From Hyperoplus lanceolatus (lineage: Eukaryota > Chordata > Actinopteri > Uranoscopiformes > Ammodytidae), in NCBI GenBank assembly GCA_026929865.2, contig CM049409.1, positions 10,728,952-10,792,951 on the forward strand: 64,000 nt of DNA. Direction: 5' to 3'. This document shows, in pieces, positions 36,668 to 49,417 of the stretch (its first letter is position 1; each line of letters opens with the position of its first letter). A program made the position numbers and the translations under genes. The notes beneath the pieces are model-generated. The model was not told the DNA's origin, did not search any database, and was given only the letters and a program-made list of their open reading frames with translations.

Positions 36668-37484
36668 AAGGACAAAACTGCCAATTGGAGCGCATGTCTG
36701 ATAAATCAATCTTTTTCTTCTCTAGTTGTCTGCTCCTTCAGTGGGCTGACGTCCTCTTTGTGCTGCTATCTGGATTCAAGGGTAATGACACTGCTAATGT
36801 ATAATGCAACCAAACTCTGCCATCAAATGCAGCGTCAGTATCAAAAAAGCCCTTTTTTCCTCTCATCCCTCGGCGCCGCACTGAAAGTTTTTGCCAAGCT
36901 GCTAGCCTTTGGGGAAGTATCACAGGGGCCATTAGATCAGGGGGAAAGGAGGTCTTCAAACTCCGTTTAGAGGCTTGTGTGCTGCTGATGTTTTGGTTTG
37001 CATTTCTGGAGCCACGGGGGTCTCTGCTAGTTGGTGCCAGCATGCCCTTAAATGCCTCACACTGGCAGTTAATCACTTAGATCTCCGGTAATAAAAGAAG
37101 CCAGGCCAAGTGAGAAAGAAATACAGTGTATACGAGAAAGGAGAAAGCAGAAGAGAGAAAAGTGGTAGAAACAGACGGAGAGAAAGAGACAGAGACTATA
37201 GGTACCATAACAATATCATAACAAATAACAGAGGTCAGCAGACAGACTTGACTGTTTTTGAATACTTTTGCAGATGTGTTTAGAGTACCAGATAAGAAAT
37301 TGAGAAGGCCACATTACACTCTGCATTGTCACAGAAAAAAATGGAAAGCATGTCTGTTGTGTCAATAAAATAAGGAGACCTAAAATGGACTGTGTATTGG
37401 ACTGCAGCTTCTTCAAAAAAAACATAAAAAAAACAACAACAACAAAATTGTGTTTTTTTCTGTATCAGTAGCTGAATCTGAATC
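36668..37484. other. intergenic, nothing recognised
   Basis: Contains a purine-rich patch (about 37105-37195) but no supported gene. Confidence 0.5.
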
Positions 37485-37629
37485 TGATGAAAATGGGGGC
37501 GGGACCTGATAAGCCTTTGGCTTCTCCTGTTACCCTTCGGACAACACAAAGAAATATGTATGAATATGTGAAAAAGAAAATTGTGTATTGTGTGAAATTG
37601 TCCGAAAGAATAATAAATAAATAAATAGG
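37485..37629 (+). mobile_element. possible LINE 3' remnant
   Basis: The segment 'gggggcgggacctgataagc…cttctcctgttacccttcgg' leads to a tail of 'aataaataaataaa'. This resembles the end of a fish LINE ORF and 3' UTR. It is short and without a target duplication. Confidence 0.35.
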
Positions 37630-38967
37630 GAATGAATAAGGAATAGTGCAGAAACAGTACCAAAAAGAGGACAAAAGAAGTGGTGGGAAAAGTGGCAACT
37701 GCAGACAGATCGCTTTTCTCCCATCATGATGAGTCTTGACAAAATGACACCATGGTTTAATCCGATTATACCAGTGCTGCTGTGCGAAATAGTTACAGAC
37801 AAAATAACAAAAACCTGCTTAACATGTTGACCTAACCCCTTACGTGGACACATCCCCTATCTCTCTGCCAATCTCACACTAACTCATAGGTAACTGAAAT
37901 ACACTTACACATCCAAAATGACATGTTTACTGACACACAGGAAAAAAGAAGCAACTAGGCCTACTCTTAATTAACACATATGTTTGCATAGGTTAGCCCT
38001 CTGACTAAACTAGCATCTTTGAAAACTGACACTCATGACTACTAACATTTAGCCTCGTCTGTATAGGTGTGTGTGTGTGTGTGTGGCAGGGGGTGGGGGG
38101 TACAATTACAGAAGAAAAACTGTTTGCAGACAGTTATGAGAAAGGAAACAAATAAAAAAATAGTTTTGCATAAACTGTATAAACATATTGTCCTGTTAGC
38201 ATCCAGTAAGTCGAAGACTGTTCAACGTGTGCCTCCTGTGTGTTCATTGAGTGATCACTGCTTGTTCCTGCTGTTTTATTGTCTTACTGTAAGAAAAGTA
38301 TCCAGTGTTGTTGAAGCTTGGTGTATAAGGACTCAAAGTTCTGAATGTTGTCCAGTTCGATAAGTAACATTCTTTTTTTCTTAAATGTCTCCTGTGAGTC
38401 CGATAACTTTGCAGAAGTGCAACACTATACCAACGGAGAAGTCCTTTAAAAAATAAGTAACAGTAGACAGAAATAATCTTCCTCTGAAGAAAACATGGAA
38501 GTGTGCAGAAGCCTATTATCTTCTATATCTACTGTGAAAACTAATGTGTTCCAGTAGTTAAACGCCAGCAGGATATGTGATAGGTACAAGGCGGGCATCA
38601 TGGAGGACGAGTGATACAAGTTACCTTGAAGATAAGGGTATCGAAGATAAGATGCAATGAAATTGTCCGATTCAAATCTGAGCGGCCAGGTATCTATCTC
38701 TCTCTCTCTCTCAAGGTTTCCTGCTAGTCTCCACGATCAGCCTTTGAAGCAAGGCATAATGCCAAACAGATAGTAGCAGCCGCAGACTGTGTGGAAATAG
38801 TGTTCACACAGCTTGGTTGGCTGCTATTTTGCAGTATCGAAAGGTTGTGGTCTACTCAGCAGGGGATACCTGCCATGTTAATTGCTGTTATTGCTCCTGT
38901 TGGGCAAATTTCAAATTTCACTCTCTCTGTGTCTCTCCCTTGATCTTATGATCTCAGGACAAATGCT

Positions 38968-38998
<31 letters not shown>

Positions 38999-40030
38999 AC
39001 ACACACACACACACACTCACAGACACAGATGCTTCGAATGAGCGGGTGTCCCTGAGCTCCTCACAACATTCTTACAACCCAACCCACACACCATTCAAAG
39101 CAACCAGTCTCATAATCGCTCATGTCAGAAGAAAAAAATCTAAATGCTGAAGAAAGTGAGAGATAGAAAAATGTTCCAGCTTGCTGATCTGTGAATAATG
39201 TACAATTGTATCGGTGTGCTGTGGGAATTTCCTTGTGAACGTAGATAGTATTTGCATGCGTCAATGCAGAAATCAGTGTGAGAGCATGTGTCAGTAAACA
39301 TTACTTAAAATGAAACAATCCTTTTTGGCAGATGACCCAAGGGCTTCCACTCAGGATCAACTGATGGAAGCCTGCAATTATGACAGCAACCTTAACATAC
39401 AAACCTACTGGGCTGTGTATTAGGTTACAGGAGGTGCTTCATTTGAGTGTGGGTTGAACCCCCTCACTCATACACACACACTCACACACACACACACTCA
39501 CACACACTCACACACTCATCAGCCACCCTGGACAGAGAGAAGCCTGGAGGTGTAGAAAAGCAAGACGCAGCGGCAGTGTGGGGTAGTACCACCACCACTC
39601 TGAGCTGCTCCTCATCTGGCTCGCCCGTGGACAAAGCCCATCTGTTAGAGTGCAGGTCACGCACACAGTAATACAGATGGGCTTGTGAGTCTTTCTGTCC
39701 TGCCACTCAATGATTTAATGGCTGGCATTAAACAAGAAGCACTACCTGCACATGAGCGAGTAGAAATTACTTTGCCTTTGTACGGATGTGAACATATGTT
39801 TTTCAGCTGTGTGTTTTCACATTTAACGCTGTGCACATGTTGCATTTGTCGTGACGTGTTTGCAGGTCTGTGTGTGTTCTCTTATACGCCTGGCTGACTG
39901 TGCGTACAAATGTTCCTGCAAATGTGTACACTCAGTTCAGCCTCACCATTTACCCTCTGACTTAATCTGTCTTGGCGTACAAATTGAAGAGCAGGGGTTA
40001 GAATGAAAATAGTTGTTCTCTGTTTTTACA
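37630..40030. other. intergenic with short-period repeats
   Basis: No supported gene. Simple repeats: (GT)n 38067-38085, (CT)n about 38696-38714, (CA)n 38968-39016 and imperfect (CA)n 39471-39517. Confidence 0.55.
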
Positions 40031-40335
40031 GCAGTGGTGGAAAGCAGGCTACATTTACTCCAAGCGCTGTTGCTAAGTACACATGATAGGTACTTCGTCT
40101 TGAGTAAGTAGCTCCTAATGCTACTTCTATGTCAGTGGTAAATATGATATACATAAAACCAGTTAGAAACACCTAAGACTGAAAACAGAGTGTTAAAGTA
40201 GGCCTAGCTCCAGCTTGACAGACTGCAGTATTAAAATACTGCTTACACGCATCACTAACAGTAACATAGCATAATATTCTATACATATAGTATATATATA
40301 TATACGGCACAATGAATAGTTTTACTTTTGATACT
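40031..40335 (+). mobile_element. degenerate fish repeat, hAT-like left end
   Basis: It opens CAGTGGTGGAAAGCAGG and continues with 'acatttactccaagc', 'aagtacacatgataggtact' and, near 40320, 'ttttacttttgatacttta'. This is the order of motifs of a very common percomorph fish repeat. Degenerate and possibly interrupted; the right end is not defined. Confidence 0.4.
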
Positions 40336-40848
40336 TTAAAGGATAAGTCTGGTGATTTTCTATATTTATATGTATTTTCTATTATTTAACAAAAAGTATT
40401 CAAAGATACCATGCATCACCTCTGTAACAGAATAAAAAGAAACAACAGCATTTTACAGTTGTTTATGGAATCTGGGGCCCTTTATTTTTTTAAATAAAGA
40501 ATTTGTCAGCATTTATTTTACATTCTAATTGGAAACAAATGGGCTTAGGGCTATGCTGTGCACAGCCCTGCACAGTATTTCATATCGATTATTGTAACAA
40601 CTTTACAAATTGTAGATGGCATTCACGCCAACTTTCAAGTTGTGATTAGGAGAGGAAATGCTCAAACATCTGAATTGAAACTTACCAATACTTACAGCAC
40701 CTTAAACCCACAAATGGATATGTCACACCAGACAAATCTCTTTCAGTGTAATTTGGCCCAAATTTAGTGGATAGCGTTAAATTGTTAATGAACACCAGTG
40801 TTTACTCTTACATGAACACTGCAGTCATACATCTGTCCTTAGTACTCC
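40336..40848. other. intergenic, nothing recognised
   Basis: AT-rich spacer before the truncated left end of element B. The start (ggataagtctggtgatttt) may be part of another small repeat. Confidence 0.4.
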
Positions 40849-42674
40849 TGTTAACTATAGGTTGCACTATTAGTAGATGTTTAGTTGATATTCAACAGTG
40901 AGTAAGTTGATACATATTTTGAATGCATTCAACTGTCAGTTAACTATAAGTTGCATTATTAGTAGATTGTTAGTTGATATTCAACAGTGAGTTAGTTGAT
41001 ACTCAACAAAGCTTGTCATCAAATATGTAACATGCATTTAACTAAGTGTTAGTTAACTATACGATCACTTTATTTTGTTAATTTATTTTTACAAATACAT
41101 TCTGCAACAGACATTGTGCTTTTTATTACATGTTCTTTACAAATATTCAACTATCAGTTGAGTGTCAACTTCTAGTAAGTTGACTATCAACTGCTGTTAT
41201 TAACCAATTCTCAACTTACGTTTCATATGGATCAACTTTCCCCCACTCACAAGGAACACATCAAATTAATGAAAATTCAACCCTCTGTTGATCAAATATG
41301 TTCATTGTAAAATAAAGATGAGAATGTTTTATCAATCAATAAGCACCCTGTGTAGGTGACTACCTGTTGATTGTCATATGACTGTCGACAAACTATCAGT
41401 CAATATTCAACTTAGCATAAGTAGACAGGTCTTGGGACTGTCAAATTAAAGTGAAAACAGTTTCGTGTCTACACACTATTAACAGAGCAAAACAGAGAAA
41501 ATAGTTGATTCTCAACAAACTATCAGTCGATATTCAACTAAGCATTAGTAGAGAGGTCTTAGGACTGTCAAATTAAAGTGAAAACAGTTTAGTGTCTGTA
41601 GACACTCTACAAACTAGTAACAGTAGAAAATAGAGACAAGTTTTGCTCAACTGATGAGTAACACTGGATGACCCCAAAGTAAAGTTAAAAAATATATAGG
41701 CAGCATATCTGAACAGGAAAGAACATTTATTTGAATTAAATTTAACTTTTTTCAGTAGTTACACAACATGTAGGTACACAGCAAGTACCATCAATACCTC
41801 TAAAAAAGACAATAAAACTAATGCAAGTATTTATTTAGGTGTCACTTAGGCAATTGTTTAACGACAGATCGTCCAAAAATTGACATTCAAAAAGCTCAGT
41901 AAAGTGTACCATAACACCCAGTACCACTAGTTATGATACTGAGCATACATATGTAATATATAACATCAGTTCTCATGAAACGCTTTGTTATGGTAAGAAA
42001 AAGATATATAATTTTGTTATGGACCAGAATATCTGAAGCTCCTAGTAGCTCGGGAGAAAATGGATTACTAACAGCAATGGTGAAACAAGACACACTGATT
42101 CAGCAGTTAGGTTTGACAAGTAAATGTAAAATACTTATTTTCTACTCTCTCTTCCTTGAAGTGTATGTCATTGTTGATTCTCAGTGCAACATAAAAAAAT
42201 TAAAAAACACAACAGTGCCATTTTTTTCATTATGGACTCAAGATAAAACAACTTAATTATCACTCTCTTGTGACCAACCACTAGTTTAACCTGGTCCTGC
42301 CACTGTTATTTGAATGAACACATTTGAATAATTTTTCGCTCTCTTTAGATCCAGTTGTTGGGTTACTAGCCACTCCAGACCTGCTGTACTCCTCTTCAAT
42401 TGAATTAGTCGGGCTGAAGAATCCAGGAATCTTGTCCTATCACCCAGTTGATGAACATAGAAAGAAATGATCTGAGAATTACCACAAAATAGTTCAAATG
42501 CATTTTGATTTCCTTTATCTAAATCATTATAGCATTGTGGTTCCACATTAAAACACATAATGCTTTATATTGCTTTAATGAAATATATTTGGTACCCTAA
42601 TCAAATAAAATTCTCACTGAACCTTGTACAAATTGAAATTATTTTTTAATTAAAGAAACATGTAATCTCTATGA

Positions 42675-43698
42675 TACCCAGGGGGCAAAACCCTCTTTTT
42701 TTGGAAAACAGAGATGGGCTGTTGTAAAAGGTTGTTCACCAGAAATTATATCTAAGACCTTCAAGGATCACAACCTGGGTGGACAACCTGGTCAACTACC
42801 TGGTGGAAAGCAACAGGGGGCCGAAATAGAAAATCGGAACCATGGTTTAATGCGAGGGTAAAACATTATTTTTTAACTTGTAGATATCATCTTGAAACTT
42901 TGCCAGTAGATTACTGGCATTAAAACAGTGATTTTTTTTTATTGAAGTTTTTTTTAATTTCTTTTGAATGTTATTAAAGAAAGATTTTTTACGCAGCCTT
43001 TTTAAATTTTATAAATCAAAAAATACTATGTACAGGTCTTAAAAATGCATTACGGCAGGTTTTGAAGAAGAAAATGTCTCATAAATCAGACTATGAACAA
43101 CATGTGAAAAAAATCCATCTTCAATAACCTACAGAATAGTGCTAAGAATGATTATGGAATGTTGAGTTGATGTAAGTGATTTAGAAGTTGAGATTTCTGG
43201 GTCAGAGTAATGAAAAAAACTATCAAATCACGTTATTTATCAGACCAGAATTGTCACACCATTTCTCACAGAGGAAGTTTGTTATGTAGAAACTTAACAC
43301 ACTTATATAAAGTCAAAATGCAATAAAGATTTCAACTCTTGCTTTAGCCAACATCTAGATTTTTGTTTTTTGAATTTGTGCACATTTGTGAGATATGCTA
43401 AATTTGCATATATATTCAAACATTCTTGAGAAAAACTGCAATACAAAAAATCATTGTTTTAATGCCAGTAATCAACTGGCAAAGTTTCATGATGATATCT
43501 ATAAGTTAAATAAAAATCCATTTTACCCTCGCATTAAACCATGGTTCTGATTTTCTATTTGGGCCCCCTGTAGCTTTCCAGCAGGTAGTTGACCAGGTTG
43601 TCCACCCAGGTTGTGATCATTGAAGGTCCTAGATATCATTTCTGGTGAACAACCTTTTACAACAGCCCATGTCCAAAAAATCAGTTTGCCCCCTAGGT
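42675..43698. mobile_element. palindromic element D, copy in element B
   Basis: The ends TACCCAGGGGGCAAAA and ACCTAGGGGGCAAAC (minus strand) lie between ATGA copies (42671-42674, 43699-43702). This is the complement of the TCAT seen in A. The copy is about 300 bp shorter than the one in A because part of its left arm is missing near 42950-42970. It sits at the same position of the host arm as the copy in A. Confidence 0.75.
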
Positions 43699-44637
43699 AT
43701 GACCATTCTTCACAACACTACATGCATAGACTCAGCTTTTGCTCACTTCAGCCTGAAATAGCAATGTGCACTTTGAATGTGGAACATGCAAACATTTATT
43801 CAAACACAGTTTAGTGTGTATAAACACACTTTATTTAGACAGATACTTGTGAAGCTAGGCAGCGCTAGGCTCATGCTAACGTTGCTAATATAGCTAGCGC
43901 GCTAGGCGCGGCGCTAAAGCTAACGTGGCTATGCTAGCGGGAGGCCGCATATACCACATTATTCTTACATACACAAAACGATATCTCACAAATACCTCAG
44001 TTAACTCACCAATTATTCCCTTTGGCTAATGGCAGCATACTTGTGACCACCACGGGTCTTTAGTGTGAAATGGATGGGTTGGTCAAGCTGGCTTTTAGCA
44101 CATAGCTTGTGCTTTTACTGTCCAGGCACACATCCATCTTTTTAGCTGCCCAGGTCAGTAAAAAACGAGCCCTATCTCTCGTCTTGAAAAAGCCCTAACC
44201 ACGCTGGGGCAGTTCAAGTGCTTGAAAAAAGTGGGTAATCGTAATGTCGATAAGATTCGAAAATACTTTTTTTTTTCAAATAAAGACTCCAAACATATTA
44301 TCACCTTCCCAAAGTTTAAAATACATTTTTATAGATGTATCTATGTTTTTTTTTATATAATTGTTAATATCAACAATGACTGTATAAACCTCTCAAGATT
44401 ATAGGACCTAAATAGGCCTACATAGAGTGGTGTGCAAATACAATGAGAACGTATAGTGGTTACTGATAAATAACAACTATAACCTGTAGGACATTATTGA
44501 TAATATTGTGAGCAGAAATTATATGAAAAAAATATATATTGATCTATTAATGTGTATTTTAAACTTTGGGAAGGTGAAAATATGTTTGGAGAGACTTTAT
44601 TTAGGAAACATATTTCATTTCTAACTGTATCGACATT

Positions 44638-45011
44638 TAGCCTGGTGCTACCAGACCATCGTACTTCATTTCATTTGTACAGAAGGTCTGGCAGTGCTGT
44701 AATTGGCAAACGTTCACTCATGGAGGCGGGTGTCTGTTGAAGTTTAAAACTATTGGATCTGCCCAGTGCCACTCTGGATTAACCAACCAATCGCATAACG
44801 TTTGGTCGTCACGTGTGTCATGAGCCGGCTTCTGGCAACTGAAACTGGAGCGCGACTTCGACGTCATCGTTCTCAGCCACTCGCTCTGTTCGCTGACTGG
44901 ACCGGCTGTCGAATCTCCAGCAAAACTGGGAAATGGGCTGTACACCCAGACTGACTACTGAAGGGAAAATAAAATTTGGCCGGAAGTAGGCGGGCGGGCG
45001 GAGCCAGGCTA
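44638..45011. mobile_element. 374-bp hAT-like nonautonomous element
   Basis: Inverted ends TAGCCTGG / CCAGGCTA are flanked by ATCGACATT copies (44629-44637, 45012-45020). The duplication reads as 8 or 9 bases depending on how the boundary is drawn. The empty site is preserved in element A near 13960 (minus strand). CpG-rich interior, no coding sequence. Confidence 0.8.
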
Positions 45012-46857
45012 ATCGACATTACGATTTCCCACTTTTTTCAAGCACTTGAACTCCCCCAGCTTGGTTGGTAAGGGCTGTTTAAGAGAGAGGTCTCGTTCTT
45101 TACTGGCAGCTGGTTGTGTGTCTGGTCAATAAAAGCAGCAGCTATGTGCTAAAGACCGCTTGACCAACCAATCCATCTCACACTGAAGACCCGTGGTGGT
45201 CACAAGTATGCTGCCATTAGCCAAAGGGAATAATTGGTGAGTTAACTGAGGTATTTGTGAGATATCATTTTGTGTATGTATAATGTGAAATATATCCACG
45301 AAGCGGCCTCCCGCTAGCATTGGCGCCGCGCCAAGCGCGCTAGCTATATTATCAACGTTAGCATTACGTTAGCACTGCCTAGCTTCACAAGTATCTGTCT
45401 AAATAAAGTGTGTTTATAGACACTGAACTGTATTTGAATAAATGTTTGCATGTTCCACATTCAAAGTGCACATTGCTATTTCAGGCTAAAGTGAGCAAAA
45501 ACTGAGTCTATGCATGTGGTGTTGTGTAGAATGGTCATAGAGATTACATGTTTCTTTAATTAAAAAATAATTTCAATTTTTCAAGGTTCAGTGAGAATTT
45601 TATTTGATTAGGGTACCAAATATATTTCATTAAAGCAATATAAAGCATTATGTGTTTTAATGTGGAACCACAATGCTATAATGATTTAGATAAAGGAAAT
45701 CAAAATGCATTTGAACTATTTTGTGGTAATTCTCAGATCATTTCTTTCTATGTTCATCAACTGGGTGATAGGACAAGATTCCTGGATTCATCAGCCCGAC
45801 TGCTTCAATTGAAGAGGAGTACAGCAGGCCTGGAGTGGCTAGTAACCCAACAACTGGATCTAAAGAGAGCGAAAAATTATTCAAATGTGCTCATTCAAAT
45901 AACAGTGGCAGGACCAGGTTAAACTAGTGGTTGGTCACAAGAGAGTGATAATTAAGTTGTTTTATCTTGAGTCCATAATGAAAAAAATGGCACTGTTATG
46001 ATTTTTTGTTTTGTTATGTTGCACTGAGAATCAACAATTACATACACTTCAAGGAAGAGAGAGTAGAAAATAAGTATTTTACATTTACTTGTCAAACCTA
46101 ACTGCTAAATCAGTGTGTCTTGTTTCACCATTGCTGTTAGTAATCCATTTTCTCCCGAGCTACTAGGAGCTTCAGATATTCTGTGACATAACAAAATTAT
46201 ATATTTTTTTCTTACCATAACAAAGCGTTTCATGAGAACTGATGTTATACAGGGCTGTACGCTTATTTTTTAAAGTGGTAGCACTGGTGCTAGCATGCAA
46301 AAAAATTCAGTAGCACAAAAATAAATTTGGTAGCACACAAAGTATGATCGAAAACTTGCATGACCCTAGCCCTTGCATTTAGCTGTAATTACCTTTGAGC
46401 ATGTCATCTTGGTTTTATTTGCGATTCTCAATGAATATGATATCCTAGTGTGCAGTAATACTTGTAGAAAAATGAATAGGGGTGCACTGATTGCAATTTA
46501 GACAAAAGAGTCTAACCTGCCAATGGCAATTTTTTTGCTGATTCAGAATTATTTCCCCCCCATAGAACTATAAAAAATAATGTCTATATCTATTTATTTT
46601 TATAAACATATCATTATTATATTAGGCTAATAATAACAAACATTTCATTCTTTTAATGAAAACCATACTTTAAAACATTGAACATATAGCCTATTAAATA
46701 AATTAGTAAACATAGTTATACAATTTAGGCCAAGTTAAATAGGTTGTGTCAATCTTTGTTTAAATCATAGATCAGGGGTGGCCAACCAGTCAGAGACAAA
46801 GAGCCACATTTTTTACTGTGTTACTGCAAAGAGCCACATCGTACACACGGGTACACA

Positions 46858-47861
46858 CAGTGGCGATTCCAGGAAATTTTGACTGGGGTGGCCAAGGTGG
46901 GCCACAGAGTTAGAGAGGGGTGGCCATCGCACCCCTGAATGAATAGCATGTGATATGCTGTACAACCAATTCTAAGATGATTTATAATCCCAAATGCCCA
47001 AATCATGTTAGTATCCATTGTAATGTTTGTCAGAAAACAAAACCCCTGAAGGGGGGTCTGGGGTCATCCCCCCCAGAAGATTTTTTTGTGTTTTTAACAT
47101 GTAATCTAAGCATTCTGGTGCATTCTCACGAAGATACTAAAGGAAAAAGTCAATATTTATTTCAGCTCAGATGAATAGTAAAATTAGCAAGACAACATAA
47201 CTTGCTAGCAGCCAGATGCCTAACAACTGCACAGAGGGACGGATGACCACTAGCTTTTGACCAAATATCTTGCTAAAAAAATAAACCTTTATTTATGAAA
47301 GTCTGCCCTTGCTAAGAACATGTTACACTCGCTAACTACAAACTTTAATTTTTTTATTCAGATTTCAAAAATCTGCTGGGACACGTGCCTATACACATGC
47401 ATGGGTGGCACGCATGTCACAAGCACACTTATGCTGTTTTCAAGACCTTTGCTGACCAGATACCAGTTCTAGTGGCCACAGTCCTACCATTAATTTAGTA
47501 ATTGAAAATTGCAAACTGATCTCATATCAGTGGATTGGAGTGTTTGTGTGATGAACTTGGCAACTACCTATCAAAAAAAGTTAAGAAAGAAAAAAAAATA
47601 CATATCATCTCTGAACTAGGCTACATATCAGGAAAAAAAATTAATTAAAAAAATAAAATTAAAATCAAAAATAACATTTGAACTGGGGGGGGCACTGGGG
47701 TGGCCAGTAAGATTTCAGGGAGGGGGGGGGCGTTTTTATTTTCGCGGGGAGCTTGCACATGCATGCACAAGCATTATTTATTGAAAAAAAAAAAAAAAAA
47801 AAAAAAGGGGGCCCCACACTAGGACTTGAAACGGGCCCCCATATCGTTAAGGCCGCCCCTG
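46858..47861. mobile_element. possible third-level insertion
   Basis: The segment begins CAGTGGCGATTCC and ends GGCCGCCCCTG, hAT-like inverted ends CAGnGGCG. Internal 'ggggtggcca' motifs occur near both ends and there is an A-run at 47785-47806. No matching duplication was found on the two sides (ggtacaca / tgataatg), so the boundaries are tentative. Confidence 0.4.
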
Positions 47862-47945
47862 TGATAATGACAGGACTGGACTAAAGACGACAGGGCAGTC
47901 ATTTTCAACAATGAACATTGTGTGCACTGCCTCACACACAAACTC

Positions 47946-48194
47946 TCAGTTCAACCAAGTCCACAAACAAAAATATAACAATTTAAAATAGCGTTTTTCT
48001 CTTACTATGCATGTTGCTTTGTGGGACTTACTTTTAGCATGGAGAGAGCTGAAGTGGCGCTGAAGATTTGAAGCCTTGAAATGCGCAAATGACACCTGGC
48101 ATATAAGGCAGAATGGCTTGGCATAACGTTCAACAATAAATATGAACTCTCCCACTCTGTTTCGGAGCGAACTTGACACAAATAGTTTACTCAC
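47946..48194 (-). pseudogene. hAT transposase N-terminal BED-type zinc finger relic
   Basis: An 82-codon frame contains KPFCLICQVSFAHFKASNLQ followed by RHFSSLHA. That is a C-x2-C … H-x5-H arrangement with the surrounding hydrophobic pattern of BED-type fingers in hAT transposases and ZBED-like host proteins. The catalytic RNase H-like domain and the dimerisation domain are missing. It belongs to the nested hAT (46773-48531), which places it as a transposon relic rather than a host gene. Confidence 0.6.
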
Positions 48195-49417
48195 GGAAAA
48201 CCTCCCTCCAAGCTGAGCGGGCAGTTTTATGTTGCGTCCGCACCAAACGTTTGCGAACGTTATGTTGCGTCCTCAATTAAACATTTGCGAACAGGCATAC
48301 ACATAGGGCCTACACATTAATAAAATAAAAAATGAAATAATAGACAACATGTAAAACGAACGTAAGAGCCGCATGAAACGTTTGCGAACATGCACACACA
48401 TAGGCCCACACAAAAAAAAAGTATAAAAAAAAAAAAAATTATAATCACATAATTTGATATGAACTGAAGAGCCGCACGAAGCTGGGCAAAGAGCCGCATG
48501 CGGCTCGCGAGCCGCGGGTTGGCCACCCCTGTCATAGATAGTTACTGCTGCTGACTGCTTTCTTTATTTGTCCATGGTTGACTGCAGGGCTGTGAAGCGC
48601 TAACTTCCTGTTCTTACCTGCTTCAAAATAAGAGTCAACTCGCATTTGGCTAGTAACCGACTTTTATTGTGAAGGCGCACAGGAAATGTTCTGTTTGCAC
48701 ACGCACTAACTTGACTGCGTTAATGTAAAGAGAGCCGTCTCCTTCCTGTTTTAACCGTTGGTGAAGTTATACGCTGTAGTCGCCGCACAAGCACAGATCC
48801 CGAGCACACATCTTTCACCAGCCAAAGTGGAGGATAGACTTAATAACTTACTCGCCTAAGACTACATTCACCCGCATTTGGAGAGTGTTAATGTAGAGCC
48901 CTCTAAGCAGTATTGTGCATAACTCCTCTGTGTCTCAAACAGACAGCATCTGCTCATTAGCACTGGTGCTTGTATTCATCATCGCACGTGATCAATTTCA
49001 GTAGCAAATGCGATCAAAACTGTCGCACTGTACAGCCCTGCTGTTATATATTACATATGTTTGCTCAGTATCATAACTAGTGGTACTGGGTGTTATGGTA
49101 CACTTTACTGAGCTTTTTGAATGTCAATTTTTGGACGATCTGTCGTTAAACAATTGCCTAAGTGACACCTAAATAAATACATGCATTAGTTTTATTGTCT
49201 TTTTTAGAGGTATGGTACTTGCTGTGTACCTACATGTTGTGTAACTACTGAAAAAAGTTAAATTTACTTCAAATAAATGTTCTTTCCTGTTCAGATATGC
49301 TGCCTATATATTTTTTAACTTCACTTTGGGGTCATCCAGTGTTACTCATCAGTTGAGCAAAACTTGTCTCTATTTTCTACTGTCACTGGTTTGTAGAGTG
49401 TCTACATACAATAAACT

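Larger units (their letters stand above)
46773..48531. mobile_element. nested hAT element with transposase relic
   Basis: The ends CAGGGGTGGCCAACC / GGTTGGCCACCCCTG are perfect inverted repeats within a perfect 8-bp duplication TCATAGAT (46765-46772, 48532-48539). 'gagccacat' motifs recur near the left end and 'gagccgcat' near the right. A minus-strand zinc-finger relic of a hAT transposase lies inside (47946-48194). Confidence 0.85.
46250..49040. mobile_element. hAT element in B, host of a nested hAT
   Basis: Inverted ends CAGGGCTGTAC / GTACAGCCCTG are flanked by ATGTTATA (left) and CTGTTATA (right), an 8-bp duplication with one change. The outer parts repeat 'gtagcac' and 'tagcac' motifs. 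After removing the inner insertion (46773-48531 and one TSD copy) about 1.0 kb of this element remains, without a transposase frame. Confidence 0.8.
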
